This document shows positions 27,410-36,678 of a stretch of DNA of 64,000 bases, in pieces. Below the pieces are notes generated by a model, which was not told the DNA's origin, did no database searches, and saw nothing but the letters and a program-made list of their open reading frames with translations. The translations under genes were made by a program, and so were the position numbers. Position 1 is the first letter of the stretch. Every line of letters begins with the position of its first letter. Location: assembly GCF_030014955.1 (NCBI RefSeq), contig NZ_JAGRPV010000001.1, forward strand, positions 2,604,001 through 2,668,000, written 5' to 3'. The stretch comes from Cohnella hashimotonis. GTDB taxonomy: Bacteria; Bacillota; Bacilli; Paenibacillales; Paenibacillaceae.

Positions 27410-28594
27410 ATGAGCGATTTGGAAAAGGACCCGAACAACCCAGCCGGAAGGGATGGGGTATCGGACGAAAATAGGGAGCAAAATCGCGTAGAAGCGATCG
27501 AAGAAGCAACAGAATCGGCCGACTTGTACAAAGAAGATATCGCGCCTGAGGCTCATGTTGCGGCGGGGGAACCAGCTGCGAACACGCCGGCGGCTGCATC
27601 CAAAGCGTCGGTCGTCGTACCTTGGATCGTCGCCGTCATTGCCGTCATCGCGCTGGCTGTCGTATTGATTCGTCAGAACGATGACGGCAATACCCTCAAG
27701 GGCGCAGTCGGAACGTTAAACGGGAAAGACATTACCAAGGCGGACTTCTACACGGTCATGTACGATCAGGTCGGCAAGGACCAGGCGGGTTCCATGCTCG
27801 ACAACTATATGACGCTCAAGCTGATCGAAGGCGAAGCGGAGAAAGCGGGCCTGACCGAAGCGGCTGCGCAAGAGGCGGTCAACCAGGAAGTCGTCAAGAT
27901 CAAGGCGCAGTACAACTTCGCGACGGATGCCGACTTCGAAAACGCCTTGTCGTCGAGCAACACGACGCTTGAAGCGTACAAGAAAAATCAGATTTTGCCG
28001 CAAGTCGAGCTTCGCGCGATTTTCGAAAAGAAGGTTGCACCGAAGGAAGAGGACCTCAAAGCGTATTACGATAAGAACAAAGCCAACTTCGATACGGCCG
28101 AGCAGGTACGCGCCTCGCATATTTTGCTGGCAACCAAAGCGGAGGCAGAAGCTGTCCTGAAGGATCTCAAGGGCGGCGCCGACTTCGCGACGGTCGCCAA
28201 GGAGAAGTCCACCGACACCGGCTCCCAAGCGAGCGGCGGCGATCTCGGCTTCTTCGGCAAAGGCGCTATGAACGAGCAGTTCGAGACGGCGGCCTTTAAG
28301 CTTAAGAAGGGCGAAATGAGCGGTGTCGTCGAATCTCCGAACGGCTTTCATATCATTCTTTTGACGGACCGCAAGGATGCTGTCACCTCCACCTATGACT
28401 CGGTCAAGGACAAGGTCAAGTCCGCTTATCTCGACGAAAAGGTGAACGAAGGCGCATCCGAATGGATCGAGACGGCCAAAAAAGATGCAGGCTACGAAAA
28501 CCTGCTGACGAAAACAGAAGAACCGGCCGCTTCCGCATCGCCGGAGTCTTCTCCGGCCGCATCCCCGTCGGCTTCCGCTAGCGCAAGCCAATAA
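27410..28594 (+). CDS. Membrane-anchored parvulin-type peptidyl-prolyl isomerase (PrsA/SurA-like)
   Basis: The 394-residue protein follows GAGGAGG. An unusually long acidic cytoplasmic N-terminus (about 65 residues) precedes one membrane helix (about 66-86, VVVPWIVAVIAVIALAVVL), then a SurA-N-like helical region and a parvulin domain (about 240-330: VRASHILLATKAEAEAVLKDL, GGDLGFFGKG, SPNGFHIILLTDR). The C-terminal tail is Ser/Ala/Pro-rich. PrsA of Bacillus is a lipoprotein; this one has no lipobox and is a type II membrane protein instead. It should help fold exported proteins outside the membrane. No operon partner; followed by a terminator. Confidence 0.88.
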   Translation: MSDLEKDPNNPAGRDGVSDENREQNRVEAIEEATESADLYKEDIAPEAHVAAGEPAANTPAAASKASVVVPWIVAVIAVIALAVVLIRQNDDGNTLKGAVGTLNGKDITKADFYTVMYDQVGKDQAGSMLDNYMTLKLIEGEAEKAGLTEAAAQEAVNQEVVKIKAQYNFATDADFENALSSSNTTLEAYKKNQILPQVELRAIFEKKVAPKEEDLKAYYDKNKANFDTAEQVRASHILLATKAEAEAVLKDLKGGADFATVAKEKSTDTGSQASGGDLGFFGKGAMNEQFETAAFKLKKGEMSGVVESPNGFHIILLTDRKDAVTSTYDSVKDKVKSAYLDEKVNEGASEWIETAKKDAGYENLLTKTEEPAASASPESSPAASPSASASASQ

Positions 28595-28635
28595 AGCGAG
28601 GATTGCGTCTACTGTACGCAAGCGCGACAAGTCGA

Positions 28636-28670
28636 GCGCCGCTTTCTCTTTGGAGAAGGCGGCGTTTTTT
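28636..28670 (+). terminator. Rho-independent terminator after the foldase gene
   Basis: GCGCCGC-T-TTCTC and GAGAA-G-GCGGCG form a stem with one mismatch around TTTG, followed by TTTTTT. Confidence 0.88.
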
Positions 28671-28704
28671 ATATGACGTTTAACCTTTCTTTTGTCGAAA
28701 ATGA

Positions 28705-28733
28705 TTGAAATCAATAATGATATTCATTATCAT
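28705..28733 (+). promoter_or_regulatory. Iron-regulated promoter with Fur box
   Basis: TTGAAA (28705-28710) and TATCAT (28728-28733) are 17 bases apart. TGATATTCATTATCA (28718-28732) differs from the 7-1-7 Fur/PerR-type consensus TGATAATnATTATCA at only two positions and covers the -10. A perfect Spo0A-box sequence TTTGTCGAA lies just upstream at 28691-28699. Downstream genes are an ABC exporter and two siderophore permeases, which fits Fur control. Confidence 0.8.
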
Positions 28734-28867
28734 TGAAACATGCGCATTCGGCTCTTGTCTAACCCGGAACGGGCGGGGTATGCTGGTCACATCGCGTTCC
28801 GTAAGCAGGAATGCAGACGTACGCGGCGTAGCTAACGTTTTTACGGCTGCCGCCTCATGGGAGGAAA

Positions 28868-30595
28868 ATGGAATTGATTCGCCGATTTATGTCTTATTAC
28901 AAACCTTATAGAGGCCTGTTTTATCTCGATTTTTGCTGTGCGATATTGGCGGCGCTGCTGGAGCTTGGCTTTCCGCTTGCGCTTAATCAAGTCGTCGACA
29001 AACTGCTGCCGGGCAAGGACTGGGAACTTATCCTGTGGGCGTGCGGCGGCTTGCTCGCCGTCTATGTGCTTAACGCTTTCATGCAGTTCGTCGTCACCTA
29101 CTGGGGACATATGCTGGGAATCAACATTGAGACCGATATGCGACGCAACCTTTTCGCGCACTTGCAGAAGCTATCCTTCAAGTTTTACGACAATACGAAG
29201 ACCGGCCATCTGATGTCCCGCATGTCCACCGATTTAATGGATATCGGCGAAGTCGCCCACCACGGTCCGGAGGACGTATTCATAGCCGTCATGACGCTGG
29301 CCGGGGCGTTCGGCCTCATGCTGTACATCCACCCGGGGATGGCGATCATCACGTTCGCCACCGTGCCCGTGATGATCGTGCTGTCGATTTACTTTAACGG
29401 CAAAATGACGGGCGCCATGAACAAAATGTTCGGCAGCATGGGAGATTACAATGCCCGGGTCGAGGACAACATCGGCGGCATCCGCGTCGTGCAGGCGTTC
29501 GCCAACGAAGAGCACGAGATGTCGCTGTTCAAGGTCAACAACCAGCTGTTCCGCAAAGCGAAGCTGCTCGGCTACAAGATTCTGGCGCGCAGCTCCACGG
29601 CGAGCTATATGCTGATGCGTCTCGTATCGCTGGTCGTCATGGTCGCGGGGGCCTGGTACGTGATTCGGGGCGAGCTTAAGTACGGCGAATTTCTGGCATT
29701 TGTATTGCTGACCAACGTGCTGTTCAGGCCGATCGAGAAAATCAATGCGGTCATCGAGCTGTATCCGAGGGGCATCGCCGGATTCAAGCGCTACATCGAG
29801 CTTATGGATACCGAGCCCGATGTGTCCGACGCGAACGATGCGATTGAAGTCGGTAAGCTGACGGGCGAAATTCGTTACCGGAACGTATCGTTCGGCTACG
29901 AATCGCACACGCAGGCGCTAAGCGGCATCGATCTGTCCATCCGGGCGGGCGAGACGATCGCGTTCGTCGGTCCGTCGGGCGCGGGGAAGACGACACTGTG
30001 CAGCTTGCTTCCGCGATTCTACGAGGTGTCCGGCGGCTCGATCACCATCGACGGCATGGACATCCGCCGGATGAAGCTCGCTTCGCTGCGACGGCAGATC
30101 GGTGTCGTGCAGCAGGACGTCTTTCTTTTCTCGGGAACGGTACGGGAAAATATCGCTTACGGCAAGCTTGGCGCGACCGAAGAGGAGATTTGGACGGCCG
30201 CGCGCAGAGCGAAACTGGAAGATTTCATCCGCGCGCAGCCGTTAGGTCTCGATACGGTCATCGGGGAGCGGGGCGTGAAGCTGTCGGGCGGTCAGAAGCA
30301 AAGGCTCGCCATCGCCCGCATGTTCCTGAAGAACCCGCCGATCCTCATTTTGGACGAAGCGACCTCCGCGCTCGATACCGAGACCGAAGCGGCGATCCAG
30401 CAATCGTTGGCCGAGCTTTCCGAGGGCCGCACGACACTGGTCATTGCGCACCGTCTCGCCACGATCAAGGATGCCGATCGGATCGTCGTCGTGACAGAGG
30501 ACGGCATCGCGGAGCAGGGAAGGCACGAAGAACTCGTACGAACTGGCGGTGTTTACAGCCGTCTTCATCAAGCTCAATTCAGCGCAGCACGGTAG
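28868..30595 (+). CDS. ABC transporter, fused membrane and ATPase domains (YwjA-like)
   Basis: This 575-residue half-transporter has six membrane helices in the first about 320 residues and a C-terminal ATPase with Walker A GPSGAGKTT, signature LSGGQKQR and Walker B ILILDEAT. It is of the exporter (type IV/ABCB-like) group and should work as a homodimer. Ribosome site GGGAGGA precedes the ATG. It lies downstream of a Fur box and 36 bases before two FecCD permeases, so it is probably induced by iron limitation; it might move a siderophore, heme-type or toxic compound, which the sequence cannot settle. Confidence 0.88.
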   Translation: MELIRRFMSYYKPYRGLFYLDFCCAILAALLELGFPLALNQVVDKLLPGKDWELILWACGGLLAVYVLNAFMQFVVTYWGHMLGINIETDMRRNLFAHLQKLSFKFYDNTKTGHLMSRMSTDLMDIGEVAHHGPEDVFIAVMTLAGAFGLMLYIHPGMAIITFATVPVMIVLSIYFNGKMTGAMNKMFGSMGDYNARVEDNIGGIRVVQAFANEEHEMSLFKVNNQLFRKAKLLGYKILARSSTASYMLMRLVSLVVMVAGAWYVIRGELKYGEFLAFVLLTNVLFRPIEKINAVIELYPRGIAGFKRYIELMDTEPDVSDANDAIEVGKLTGEIRYRNVSFGYESHTQALSGIDLSIRAGETIAFVGPSGAGKTTLCSLLPRFYEVSGGSITIDGMDIRRMKLASLRRQIGVVQQDVFLFSGTVRENIAYGKLGATEEEIWTAARRAKLEDFIRAQPLGLDTVIGERGVKLSGGQKQRLAIARMFLKNPPILILDEATSALDTETEAAIQQSLAELSEGRTTLVIAHRLATIKDADRIVVVTEDGIAEQGRHEELVRTGGVYSRLHQAQFSAAR

Positions 30596-30631
30596 ACAAC
30601 AAACGTTAGAGTCGAGGCAGGTATTGAATCT

Positions 30632-31681
30632 ATGGCAACACACTCAAACGGGGAGGGCGCGGAGGCTTCCGCAAAGAAGCTTCGCACCCGGCCTCTGGCC
30701 GCGTCCGTCATCTTGCTCGGCGGCTTGGCGCTGCTCGCCTTTTCAATGGCGTTATCCATCTCGATCGGGGCCAAGGATATCGGTTTATCCGTCGTCTGGG
30801 AAGCGATCCGGCACTTTAATCCAGATCTGACGGATCATCAGATCATCCGGTCGCTGCGAATGCCTCGCACCCTCGCCTGCGCGCTCACAGGGGCCGCATT
30901 CGCGGTCGCGGGCTCCGTCATGCAAGGCATGACGCGCAACCCGCTGGCCGATCCCGGCTTGCTCGGGATTAACGCCGGCGCCGGCTTCATGCTGGCCATC
31001 AGCTTCGCTTTTATCCCGCATCTGCTGTTCAACCAATTGATCTGGCTTTCGTTTGCAGGCGCTGCCGGCGCAACGGCGCTGATCTACGGGCTGGGCAGCC
31101 TGTCGCGGGGCGGTCTTACGCCGGTCAGACTGGCGCTGGCCGGCTCCGCTATATCGGCGCTGCTGCTTGCGATCAGCGAAGGCATCGCCTTGAAGTATCG
31201 GATCGGCCAGAGTCTGGACTTCTGGCTGTTCGGCGGCGCCGCGGGCGTTCGCTGGGCGCAGGTGGACGTGATCCTTTGGTGGATCGGAGGCGGGTTGCTG
31301 GTGGCGATGGTGCTCGCTCGCTATATCACGCTGCTGAGCCTCGGCGACGAGACGGCGGCGGGGATCGGCGTGCGTGTCGGCTTAATCAAGTTTGTCGGAG
31401 CCATCGTCATCTTGATCCTTGCAGGCGCATCCGTAGCTGTCGTGGGCTTCGTCAGCTTCATTGGTCTGATGGTGCCGCATATTACCCGTTATCTCGTCGG
31501 CGTCAGCTACCGCTGGATCATTCCTTGCTCGGCCATTCTGGGGGCGTTGTTGTTCGTGCTCGCCGATCTGGGCGCCAGAATGGTGCGGCCCGGCTCGGAG
31601 ACGCCTGTCGGCGCGCTTATCGCCATCATCGGCGTACCGTTCCTCCTGTATCTTGCCAGACGCGAAGGGAGGGAGCTGTAA
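30632..31681 (+). CDS. FecCD-type iron-siderophore ABC permease (first)
   Basis: A 349-residue FecCD/BtuC-family permease with about ten membrane helices and the family motifs MQGMTRNPLADPGLLGINAGA and GFVSFIGLMVPHITR. It pairs with the next gene to form the heterodimeric import channel. No ribosome site stronger than a purine-rich GAGGCAGG is seen, suggesting dependence on the upstream gene. The substrate-binding protein and ATPase are missing from this operon and must come from elsewhere. Confidence 0.92.
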   Translation: MATHSNGEGAEASAKKLRTRPLAASVILLGGLALLAFSMALSISIGAKDIGLSVVWEAIRHFNPDLTDHQIIRSLRMPRTLACALTGAAFAVAGSVMQGMTRNPLADPGLLGINAGAGFMLAISFAFIPHLLFNQLIWLSFAGAAGATALIYGLGSLSRGGLTPVRLALAGSAISALLLAISEGIALKYRIGQSLDFWLFGGAAGVRWAQVDVILWWIGGGLLVAMVLARYITLLSLGDETAAGIGVRVGLIKFVGAIVILILAGASVAVVGFVSFIGLMVPHITRYLVGVSYRWIIPCSAILGALLFVLADLGARMVRPGSETPVGALIAIIGVPFLLYLARREGREL

Positions 31682-32703
31682 TGGCCGCGAAGTCGATTTA
31701 TGCAGCTTCGGACACCAAACGAAGAGCGAAGGCATGGTCCACCGTCGTCGGCTTGGCGCTGCTCGTCGTCGTCGTATTCGTAATAAGCATGAACACCGGA
31801 TACATAAGACTCAGCCCGCTTGACGTCGGCAGAACGTTGTTCGGCTTCGGCACGGACAAGCAAGAGCTCATATTGTTCCAATTCCGATTGCCCCGCATCG
31901 TCATCTCGGTGCTTGTCGGCGCCGGCTTCGCGCTCGCCGGCTGCATCCTGCAGGGCATCACGCGCAACCCGCTCGCGGATCCCGGCCTCATCGGCGTAAA
32001 CTCGGGCGCGAGCCTGATGGTCATCCTGTTCGTCGCGCTTCGCCCGTCCATCAGCGCTTCGCCGCCTTACACGCTGCCGTTCCTCGCGTTTTTAGGCGCG
32101 GCCGGAGCAGGTGCGGCAGTCTACTTCCTCGCATACAAAAGGTCGGACGGCGTTTCCGTGCTTCGTCTCGTGCTCGTGGGCATCGCAGTGCAGGCGGGCA
32201 TCAGCGCGGCGATCATCGTTCTGACGCAGCGCCTGAATCCGGAGCAATATCAGTTCGCCGCGACTTGGCTCGCCGGCAGCCTGTGGGGTGCCAATTGGAA
32301 GTTCGTGCTGACCTTGCTGCCCTGGATGGCGGTATTCGTCCCGTTCGTCCTATCCAAAGCCAGAACGCTGAATGTGCTCAGCCTTGGGGATCAATTGTCC
32401 GTGGGGCTGGGCGCCAGGCTGCAGCGGGAACGGCTGCTGCTGCTTCTGGCGGCGGTGGCGCTCGCGGGCAGCTGCGTCGCCGTCGGAGGCGCGATCAGCT
32501 TCATCGGGTTGATCGGGCCGCATCTCGCCAGAAGGCTCGTTGGCTCCAGGCACGAGATCTTGCTGGCCGCCTCGGCGCTGTCCGGCAGCGTGCTCCTGAT
32601 TGCTGCGGACACGATCAGCCGCATCTCCGACACGCCGACCGGTATTATCGTAGCGATCATCGGTGCGCCGTATTTTATCTATTTGCTGGCGCGGGCCAAA
32701 TAA
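31681..32703 (+). CDS. FecCD-type iron-siderophore ABC permease (second)
   Basis: The ATG shares a base with the preceding stop (TAATG), showing coupling, and GGGAGGGAG stands just upstream. The 340-residue protein has the same motifs as its partner (LQGITRNPLADPGLIGVNSGA, GAISFIGLIGPHLAR). Together they resemble the B. subtilis YfiZ-YfhA or FeuBC pairs, which use the shared ATPase YusV. The open frame runs 135 codons further upstream, but that part is a shadow of the first permease. Confidence 0.92.
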   Translation: MAAKSIYAASDTKRRAKAWSTVVGLALLVVVVFVISMNTGYIRLSPLDVGRTLFGFGTDKQELILFQFRLPRIVISVLVGAGFALAGCILQGITRNPLADPGLIGVNSGASLMVILFVALRPSISASPPYTLPFLAFLGAAGAGAAVYFLAYKRSDGVSVLRLVLVGIAVQAGISAAIIVLTQRLNPEQYQFAATWLAGSLWGANWKFVLTLLPWMAVFVPFVLSKARTLNVLSLGDQLSVGLGARLQRERLLLLLAAVALAGSCVAVGGAISFIGLIGPHLARRLVGSRHEILLAASALSGSVLLIAADTISRISDTPTGIIVAIIGAPYFIYLLARAK

Positions 32704-32784
32704 CGGGCGAGAGGCTTTCGGTCCTCGCGTCTGCGAAATACGAAATGAATGGATCTTTGGTCCGGCGGGTAACGTCATATGCGT

Positions 32785-32840
32785 TAAAAAACGAAGGAGC
32801 CGCCCGATTGTCATTTTCATGACGATCGGGCGACTCCTTC
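32785..32840 (-). terminator. Rho-independent terminator for the alpha-xylosidase gene
   Basis: GAAGGAGCCGCCCGATTGTCAT and ATGACGATCGGGCGACTCCTTC form a long, nearly perfect stem with a 4-base loop. On the minus strand it is followed by TTTTTT; on the plus strand no T-run follows, though it may still stop the permease transcript. Confidence 0.85.
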
Positions 32841-32859
32841 AGTGCGTTCATGCCGAATC

Positions 32860-35202
32860 TTAAAGCGCGATCGTCATGCGGCGCTCGCCGATTGCGCGGC
32901 GAACCTTCATGCCAAGCCCGTCGTTCGCGGACGCCTCGCCGCCGGATACGGCTCTAATCGCTTCGATTCCGCGCAGTTGGATCGACCAGTCTGCGTTATC
33001 GGCGGCTTCCCCTGAAGCCGTGACCGTGATCGTGCTGCCGCTGCGCTCCGCAGTGACGGAGAGGCGAACTGCGCCGTCTTCGTCTACGATATCGGCGGAA
33101 GCGGACGCGCCGTCGCCGAGCTCAAACAGGTGCAGCGTCACGGCGTCCGCGTAGTCGTAGTCCGGACGGTCTTCGGTCGCGCCGACCGCGATCAGCGAGC
33201 CTTCGCGGGCGTATAACGGCAGACTCATGTAGTCGTAAGTCTCGCGATGCCAGGACCCGCCTTCGACGACGTCGCCGGTTAGGAAGTGCGTCCATTTGCC
33301 CTTCGGCAAGTAATAAGCCGATTCGCCATCGCTATTGAATATGGGCGATACGAGCAGGGAGTCGCCGAGCATGTATTGGCGATCGAGATAATCGCAAGCC
33401 GGGTCTTCGCCGAACTCGAGCAGCATCGCCCGCATCATCGGCAGACCGATCCGACTGGAATCGGCCGCCTGGGCGAACAGGTACGGCATCAGGCTGGCCT
33501 TCAGCTTGGTGAAACGGCGAAGCACGTCGACCGCTTCCTCATCGAACAGCCACGGCACCCGGTATGAGGTGCTGCCGTGCAGGCGGCTGTGGCTGGACAG
33601 CAATCCGAAGGCAACCCAGCGCTTGTAAAGGTCGGGCGTAGCGCTCTGCTCGAAGCCGCCGATATCGTGGCTCCAGAAGCCGAAGCCGGAGAGACCGAGC
33701 GACAGGCCGCCGCGCAGGCTTTCCGCCATCGATTCGAACGTCGCCTCGCAATCGCCGCCCCAGTGTACCGGGAACTGCTGACCGCCGGCCGTCGCGGACC
33801 GGGCGAACAGCGCCGCTTCGCCGCGTCCCTTTTTCTCCTCGAGCACGTCGAAAACGACCTTGTTGTACAGCTGCGTGTAATAGTTATGCATTTGCTTCGG
33901 GTCCGATCCGTCGAAATAGACGACGTCTTCTGTAGGAATCCGCTCGCCGAAGTCGGTCTTGAAGCTATCGACACCCATGTCGACAAGCGCCCGCAGCTTG
34001 TCTCCGTACCAGCGGCAGGCGTCCGGATTCGTAAAGTCCACGATGCCCATGCCATACTGCCACAGGTCGGTCTGCCAGACGCTGCCGTCCTTCCGCTTGA
34101 GCAGGTAGCCGTGCGCCATGCCTTCGTCGAACAGCTTGGAGCGCTGGGCGATATACGAGTTGATCCAGACGCAGATCTTGAGCCCCTTCGCCTTCAGCCG
34201 ATCGAGCATGCCCTTCGGATCCGGGAATACGCGCTCGTCCCATTCGAAGTCGCACCATTGGTATTCCTTCATCCAGAAGCAGTCGAAATGGAAGACGGAG
34301 AGCGGAAGATCGCGTTGCGCCATGCCGTCCACGAAGCTGTTCACGGTCTCCTCGTCGTAATTCGTCGTGAACGACGTCGTCAGCCACAGTCCGAACGTCC
34401 AGGACGGAGGAAGCGCCGGCTTGCCGGTAAGCGACGTGTAGTTGGCGAGCACGTCCTTCAGCGTTTGCCCGCCGACGATCATATACTCGAGCTGTTCGCC
34501 CTGCACGCTGAACTGCGTTTTCGATACTTTTTCCGAAGCGACTTCAAAAGAAACAAGCTCCGGATGGTTGACGAACACGCCGTAGCCGCGGTTCGTGACA
34601 TAGAACGGCACGTTTTTGTAGGCTTGCTCGGAAGCGGTGCCGCCGTCTTCGTTCCAGATATCGACGCTTTGGCCGTTCTTGACGAAGGCGGAGAAGCGTT
34701 CGCCGAGTCCGTAAACGGTCTCTCCGACAGCCAGATCAAGCTGCTCCCGGAAATAATGCACGCCGTCCGCGCCTTTTACGAACCCGGTCTGGCGGAATCC
34801 GCTCCCGGTGAGCTTGCGGCCTTTATAAAAATAGGTGATGCGAAGCGGATGCGCTTTCGTTATCGAGACGCTTGTATCGCCGCTTGTCAGCGTAACCCGG
34901 TCCGGACCGTTCTCGATCGTTACGGGAGAACCCTCGTTGCCGCTTGTCAGCGGGAATGCGCCTGGCGACAGCCGTTTGCGCCCTTTGTGACGATAAAGAT
35001 TCACGCGGATGACGTCGGGGATCGGGGAGTCGAATTCAATCGTCGTTAGCGCTTCGTTGAGCGTATTGCCGCGATGCTCGAGATGGCGATGCGGCGCGAA
35101 CACCGTCAATTTGTTCGGCGCGACGTCGATGCTGTGCACCTCGTAGGGCGTCAGTACTTCAAAGCCTTCGCGGGTCAGCCAATAGCCGTTGCTGAATTTC
35201 AT
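32860..35202 (-). CDS. xylS: GH31 alpha-xylosidase (YicI type)
   Basis: The 780-residue protein matches E. coli YicI closely in its catalytic region. The nucleophile Asp417 lies in FKTDFGERIP and the acid/base Asp484 in FPVHWGGDCEA; the adjoining ESMAESLRGGLSLGLSGFGF segment is shared with YicI. An N-terminal beta-sandwich and C-terminal beta domains flank the barrel. No signal peptide, so it acts on imported alpha-xylosides such as isoprimeverose from xyloglucan. AGGAGGTCC precedes the ATG. It is divergent from an AraC regulator, its likely activator. Confidence 0.93.
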   Translation of the reverse strand: MKFSNGYWLTREGFEVLTPYEVHSIDVAPNKLTVFAPHRHLEHRGNTLNEALTTIEFDSPIPDVIRVNLYRHKGRKRLSPGAFPLTSGNEGSPVTIENGPDRVTLTSGDTSVSITKAHPLRITYFYKGRKLTGSGFRQTGFVKGADGVHYFREQLDLAVGETVYGLGERFSAFVKNGQSVDIWNEDGGTASEQAYKNVPFYVTNRGYGVFVNHPELVSFEVASEKVSKTQFSVQGEQLEYMIVGGQTLKDVLANYTSLTGKPALPPSWTFGLWLTTSFTTNYDEETVNSFVDGMAQRDLPLSVFHFDCFWMKEYQWCDFEWDERVFPDPKGMLDRLKAKGLKICVWINSYIAQRSKLFDEGMAHGYLLKRKDGSVWQTDLWQYGMGIVDFTNPDACRWYGDKLRALVDMGVDSFKTDFGERIPTEDVVYFDGSDPKQMHNYYTQLYNKVVFDVLEEKKGRGEAALFARSATAGGQQFPVHWGGDCEATFESMAESLRGGLSLGLSGFGFWSHDIGGFEQSATPDLYKRWVAFGLLSSHSRLHGSTSYRVPWLFDEEAVDVLRRFTKLKASLMPYLFAQAADSSRIGLPMMRAMLLEFGEDPACDYLDRQYMLGDSLLVSPIFNSDGESAYYLPKGKWTHFLTGDVVEGGSWHRETYDYMSLPLYAREGSLIAVGATEDRPDYDYADAVTLHLFELGDGASASADIVDEDGAVRLSVTAERSGSTITVTASGEAADNADWSIQLRGIEAIRAVSGGEASANDGLGMKVRRAIGERRMTIAL

Positions 35203-35330
35203 GGAATCGGACCTCCTGTTCGAGCGGGTTGGAAAACGCTCTCTTTAAGTAACATAATACCGATTGATTTATCGAATTTCTTGCAATATTATGCTTATTA
35301 ATAACACGATTATGAGGATGTCGGTATCGT

Positions 35331-36227
35331 ATGGACAATAAATTGTTAAAAGAGGACCGCCGGCACGGTACCCCGGGCTTCCCGGTCGGCTTCTACCAGC
35401 AAGCGCGTACGCCCTTGGAGGGCATCCTCGATTTTCATTGGCACGAGGAAATCGAATTTCTAAGGGTTACGTCCGGTCGCGCGATGTTCCAGATCGGATT
35501 GTCCGCCTACGAAGTGTCCGCAGGAGAAGCCTTGTTCATACCCGGCGGCCTGCTGCACGGCGGCTACCCGCTTGGCGCGTCCGACTGCGCGTACGAAGCG
35601 CTCGTCTTCGATCTCGGCTGGCTGGACGGCGGTCCGGACGACGCGATGTCCGCGCGTTATTTGCGGCCGCTGCAGCGCGGAAGATCGGGACCGCCTCTTC
35701 ATTGGACGCCCCGGACACCGTGGGGCGAAGCGGCGGTCGCGGCGCTTGCGGCCGTTCAACGGCTCGAGCATGCGGCAGATCCCGCCCGCGAGCTGCGCGT
35801 GAAGGCGGGGCTGCTCAATCTGATCGCCGATCTCATCGGCGCGGGGCAATGGCAATCGCGGTCGTCGGCCGACGAGGGCGAGAGTCATGCGGCGGAGCGC
35901 CTCAAGCAGGCGTTGACCTATATGGAAACGAACTTCGCGCGCAAGCTCAGCCTGAGGGAGCTGGCGGACGTGGCCGGAATGAGCGAAGGTCACTTCAGCC
36001 GCATGTTCAAGGCTTATATGCGCAAGACGCCGGTCGAATACATGAACCGATACAGACTCCGCTATGCGGCCGGCAGGCTGGCAGGATCCGACCTGACGAT
36101 CTCCGAGGTCGCGCTGGAAGCGGGCTTCGACAACTTCAGCTACTTTATCAAGCTATTCCGCGGCGTCTACGGCTGTACGCCGAGAACCTACCGTAGGGCC
36201 GGTTCCGCGGACGAAGGCTTTTCGTAA
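35331..36227 (+). CDS. AraC family transcriptional regulator
   Basis: The 298-residue protein has an N-terminal cupin sensor domain (FHWHEEIEFLRVTSGRAMFQIG, GEALFIPGGLLHGGYP) and a C-terminal double helix-turn-helix (KLSLRELADVAGMSEGHFSRMFKAYM, ISEVALEAGFDNFSYFIKLFRGVYGCTPRTYR). It is divergent from the alpha-xylosidase gene with 128 bases between, so it probably controls that gene in response to a sugar. No strong ribosome site precedes the ATG, suggesting low expression. Confidence 0.92.
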   Translation: MDNKLLKEDRRHGTPGFPVGFYQQARTPLEGILDFHWHEEIEFLRVTSGRAMFQIGLSAYEVSAGEALFIPGGLLHGGYPLGASDCAYEALVFDLGWLDGGPDDAMSARYLRPLQRGRSGPPLHWTPRTPWGEAAVAALAAVQRLEHAADPARELRVKAGLLNLIADLIGAGQWQSRSSADEGESHAAERLKQALTYMETNFARKLSLRELADVAGMSEGHFSRMFKAYMRKTPVEYMNRYRLRYAAGRLAGSDLTISEVALEAGFDNFSYFIKLFRGVYGCTPRTYRRAGSADEGFS

Positions 36228-36251
36228 CGCCGAGCGCGGCATGAACCGAAC

Positions 36252-36295
36252 GCAAAAAAAGAAACAGCGCCGTAAAAGGCGCTATTTCTTTTTTG
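36252..36295. terminator. Bidirectional terminator between AraC regulator and yqzF
   Basis: CAGCGCC - GTAAAA - GGCGCT with flanking AAAAAAAGAAA on the left and TTTCTTTTTT on the right gives T-runs in both directions, as expected between convergent genes. Confidence 0.9.
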
Positions 36296-36302
36296 CAATA
36301 AT

Positions 36303-36617
36303 TTATTGGCCGCCCGTCTTGCTGCCGTCCCGCGGCGGACGCGGAGGGCGTTTGGCGCGGAAGCGCGGCGACACGTAGTTGTGCTTGCGATCGCGGAAAA
36401 AGATCCAGCCGCCGATGAAGCCGACGCCGGCGAGAAACAACACGAAGCCGAGCAAAAAATGCCAAAGATCGAAATGGGGATCGGGCAGGCTAACATTCCC
36501 GAACTGCGCGAAATAATCGAACAAGGCGTCCTTCATCAGCAGGAAGCCGTATGCGGCGGCTAAGCCGGGTACGACGAGCAAGAGAATGGCGATCAAGCGC
36601 GAGATAACGAGCTTCAA
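36303..36617 (-). CDS. yqzF: DUF2627 membrane protein YqzF
   Basis: The TTG start follows AAGGTGG by 9 bases; a nearer ATG is out of frame. The 104-residue product has two membrane helices (about 9-29 and 51-74) joined by the conserved loop FDYFAQFG, and a basic, Pro-rich tail (RAKRPPRPPRDG) that makes it longer than the 78-residue B. subtilis YqzF. In B. subtilis yqzF also adjoins the bkd region. Function unknown. Confidence 0.85.
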   Translation of the reverse strand: MKLVISRLIAILLLVVPGLAAAYGFLLMKDALFDYFAQFGNVSLPDPHFDLWHFLLGFVLFLAGVGFIGGWIFFRDRKHNYVSPRFRAKRPPRPPRDGSKTGGQ

Positions 36618-36649
36618 CGGTCATGTCCACCTTCCTGTTCTATGTTCCT

Positions 36650-36678
36650 ATGATAGCGATTTATCGAGAATATGTCTA
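36650..36678 (-). promoter_or_regulatory. Sigma-A promoter for yqzF
   Basis: Read on the minus strand, TAGACA and TATCAT are spaced by 17 bases, each one mismatch from consensus. The -10 lies about 33 bases before the yqzF start codon. Confidence 0.75.

Noticed and set aside
31276..31680. N-terminal extension of the second FecCD permease
   Set aside because: This part is a shadow of the first permease in another frame; the TAATG start at 31681 has a good ribosome site and family N-terminus.
35203..35330. cre site or clear sigma-A promoter for the alpha-xylosidase gene
   Set aside because: A TGGAAAACGCT-like sequence misses the cre spacing by one base, and -35/-10 candidates are spaced by 21 bases.
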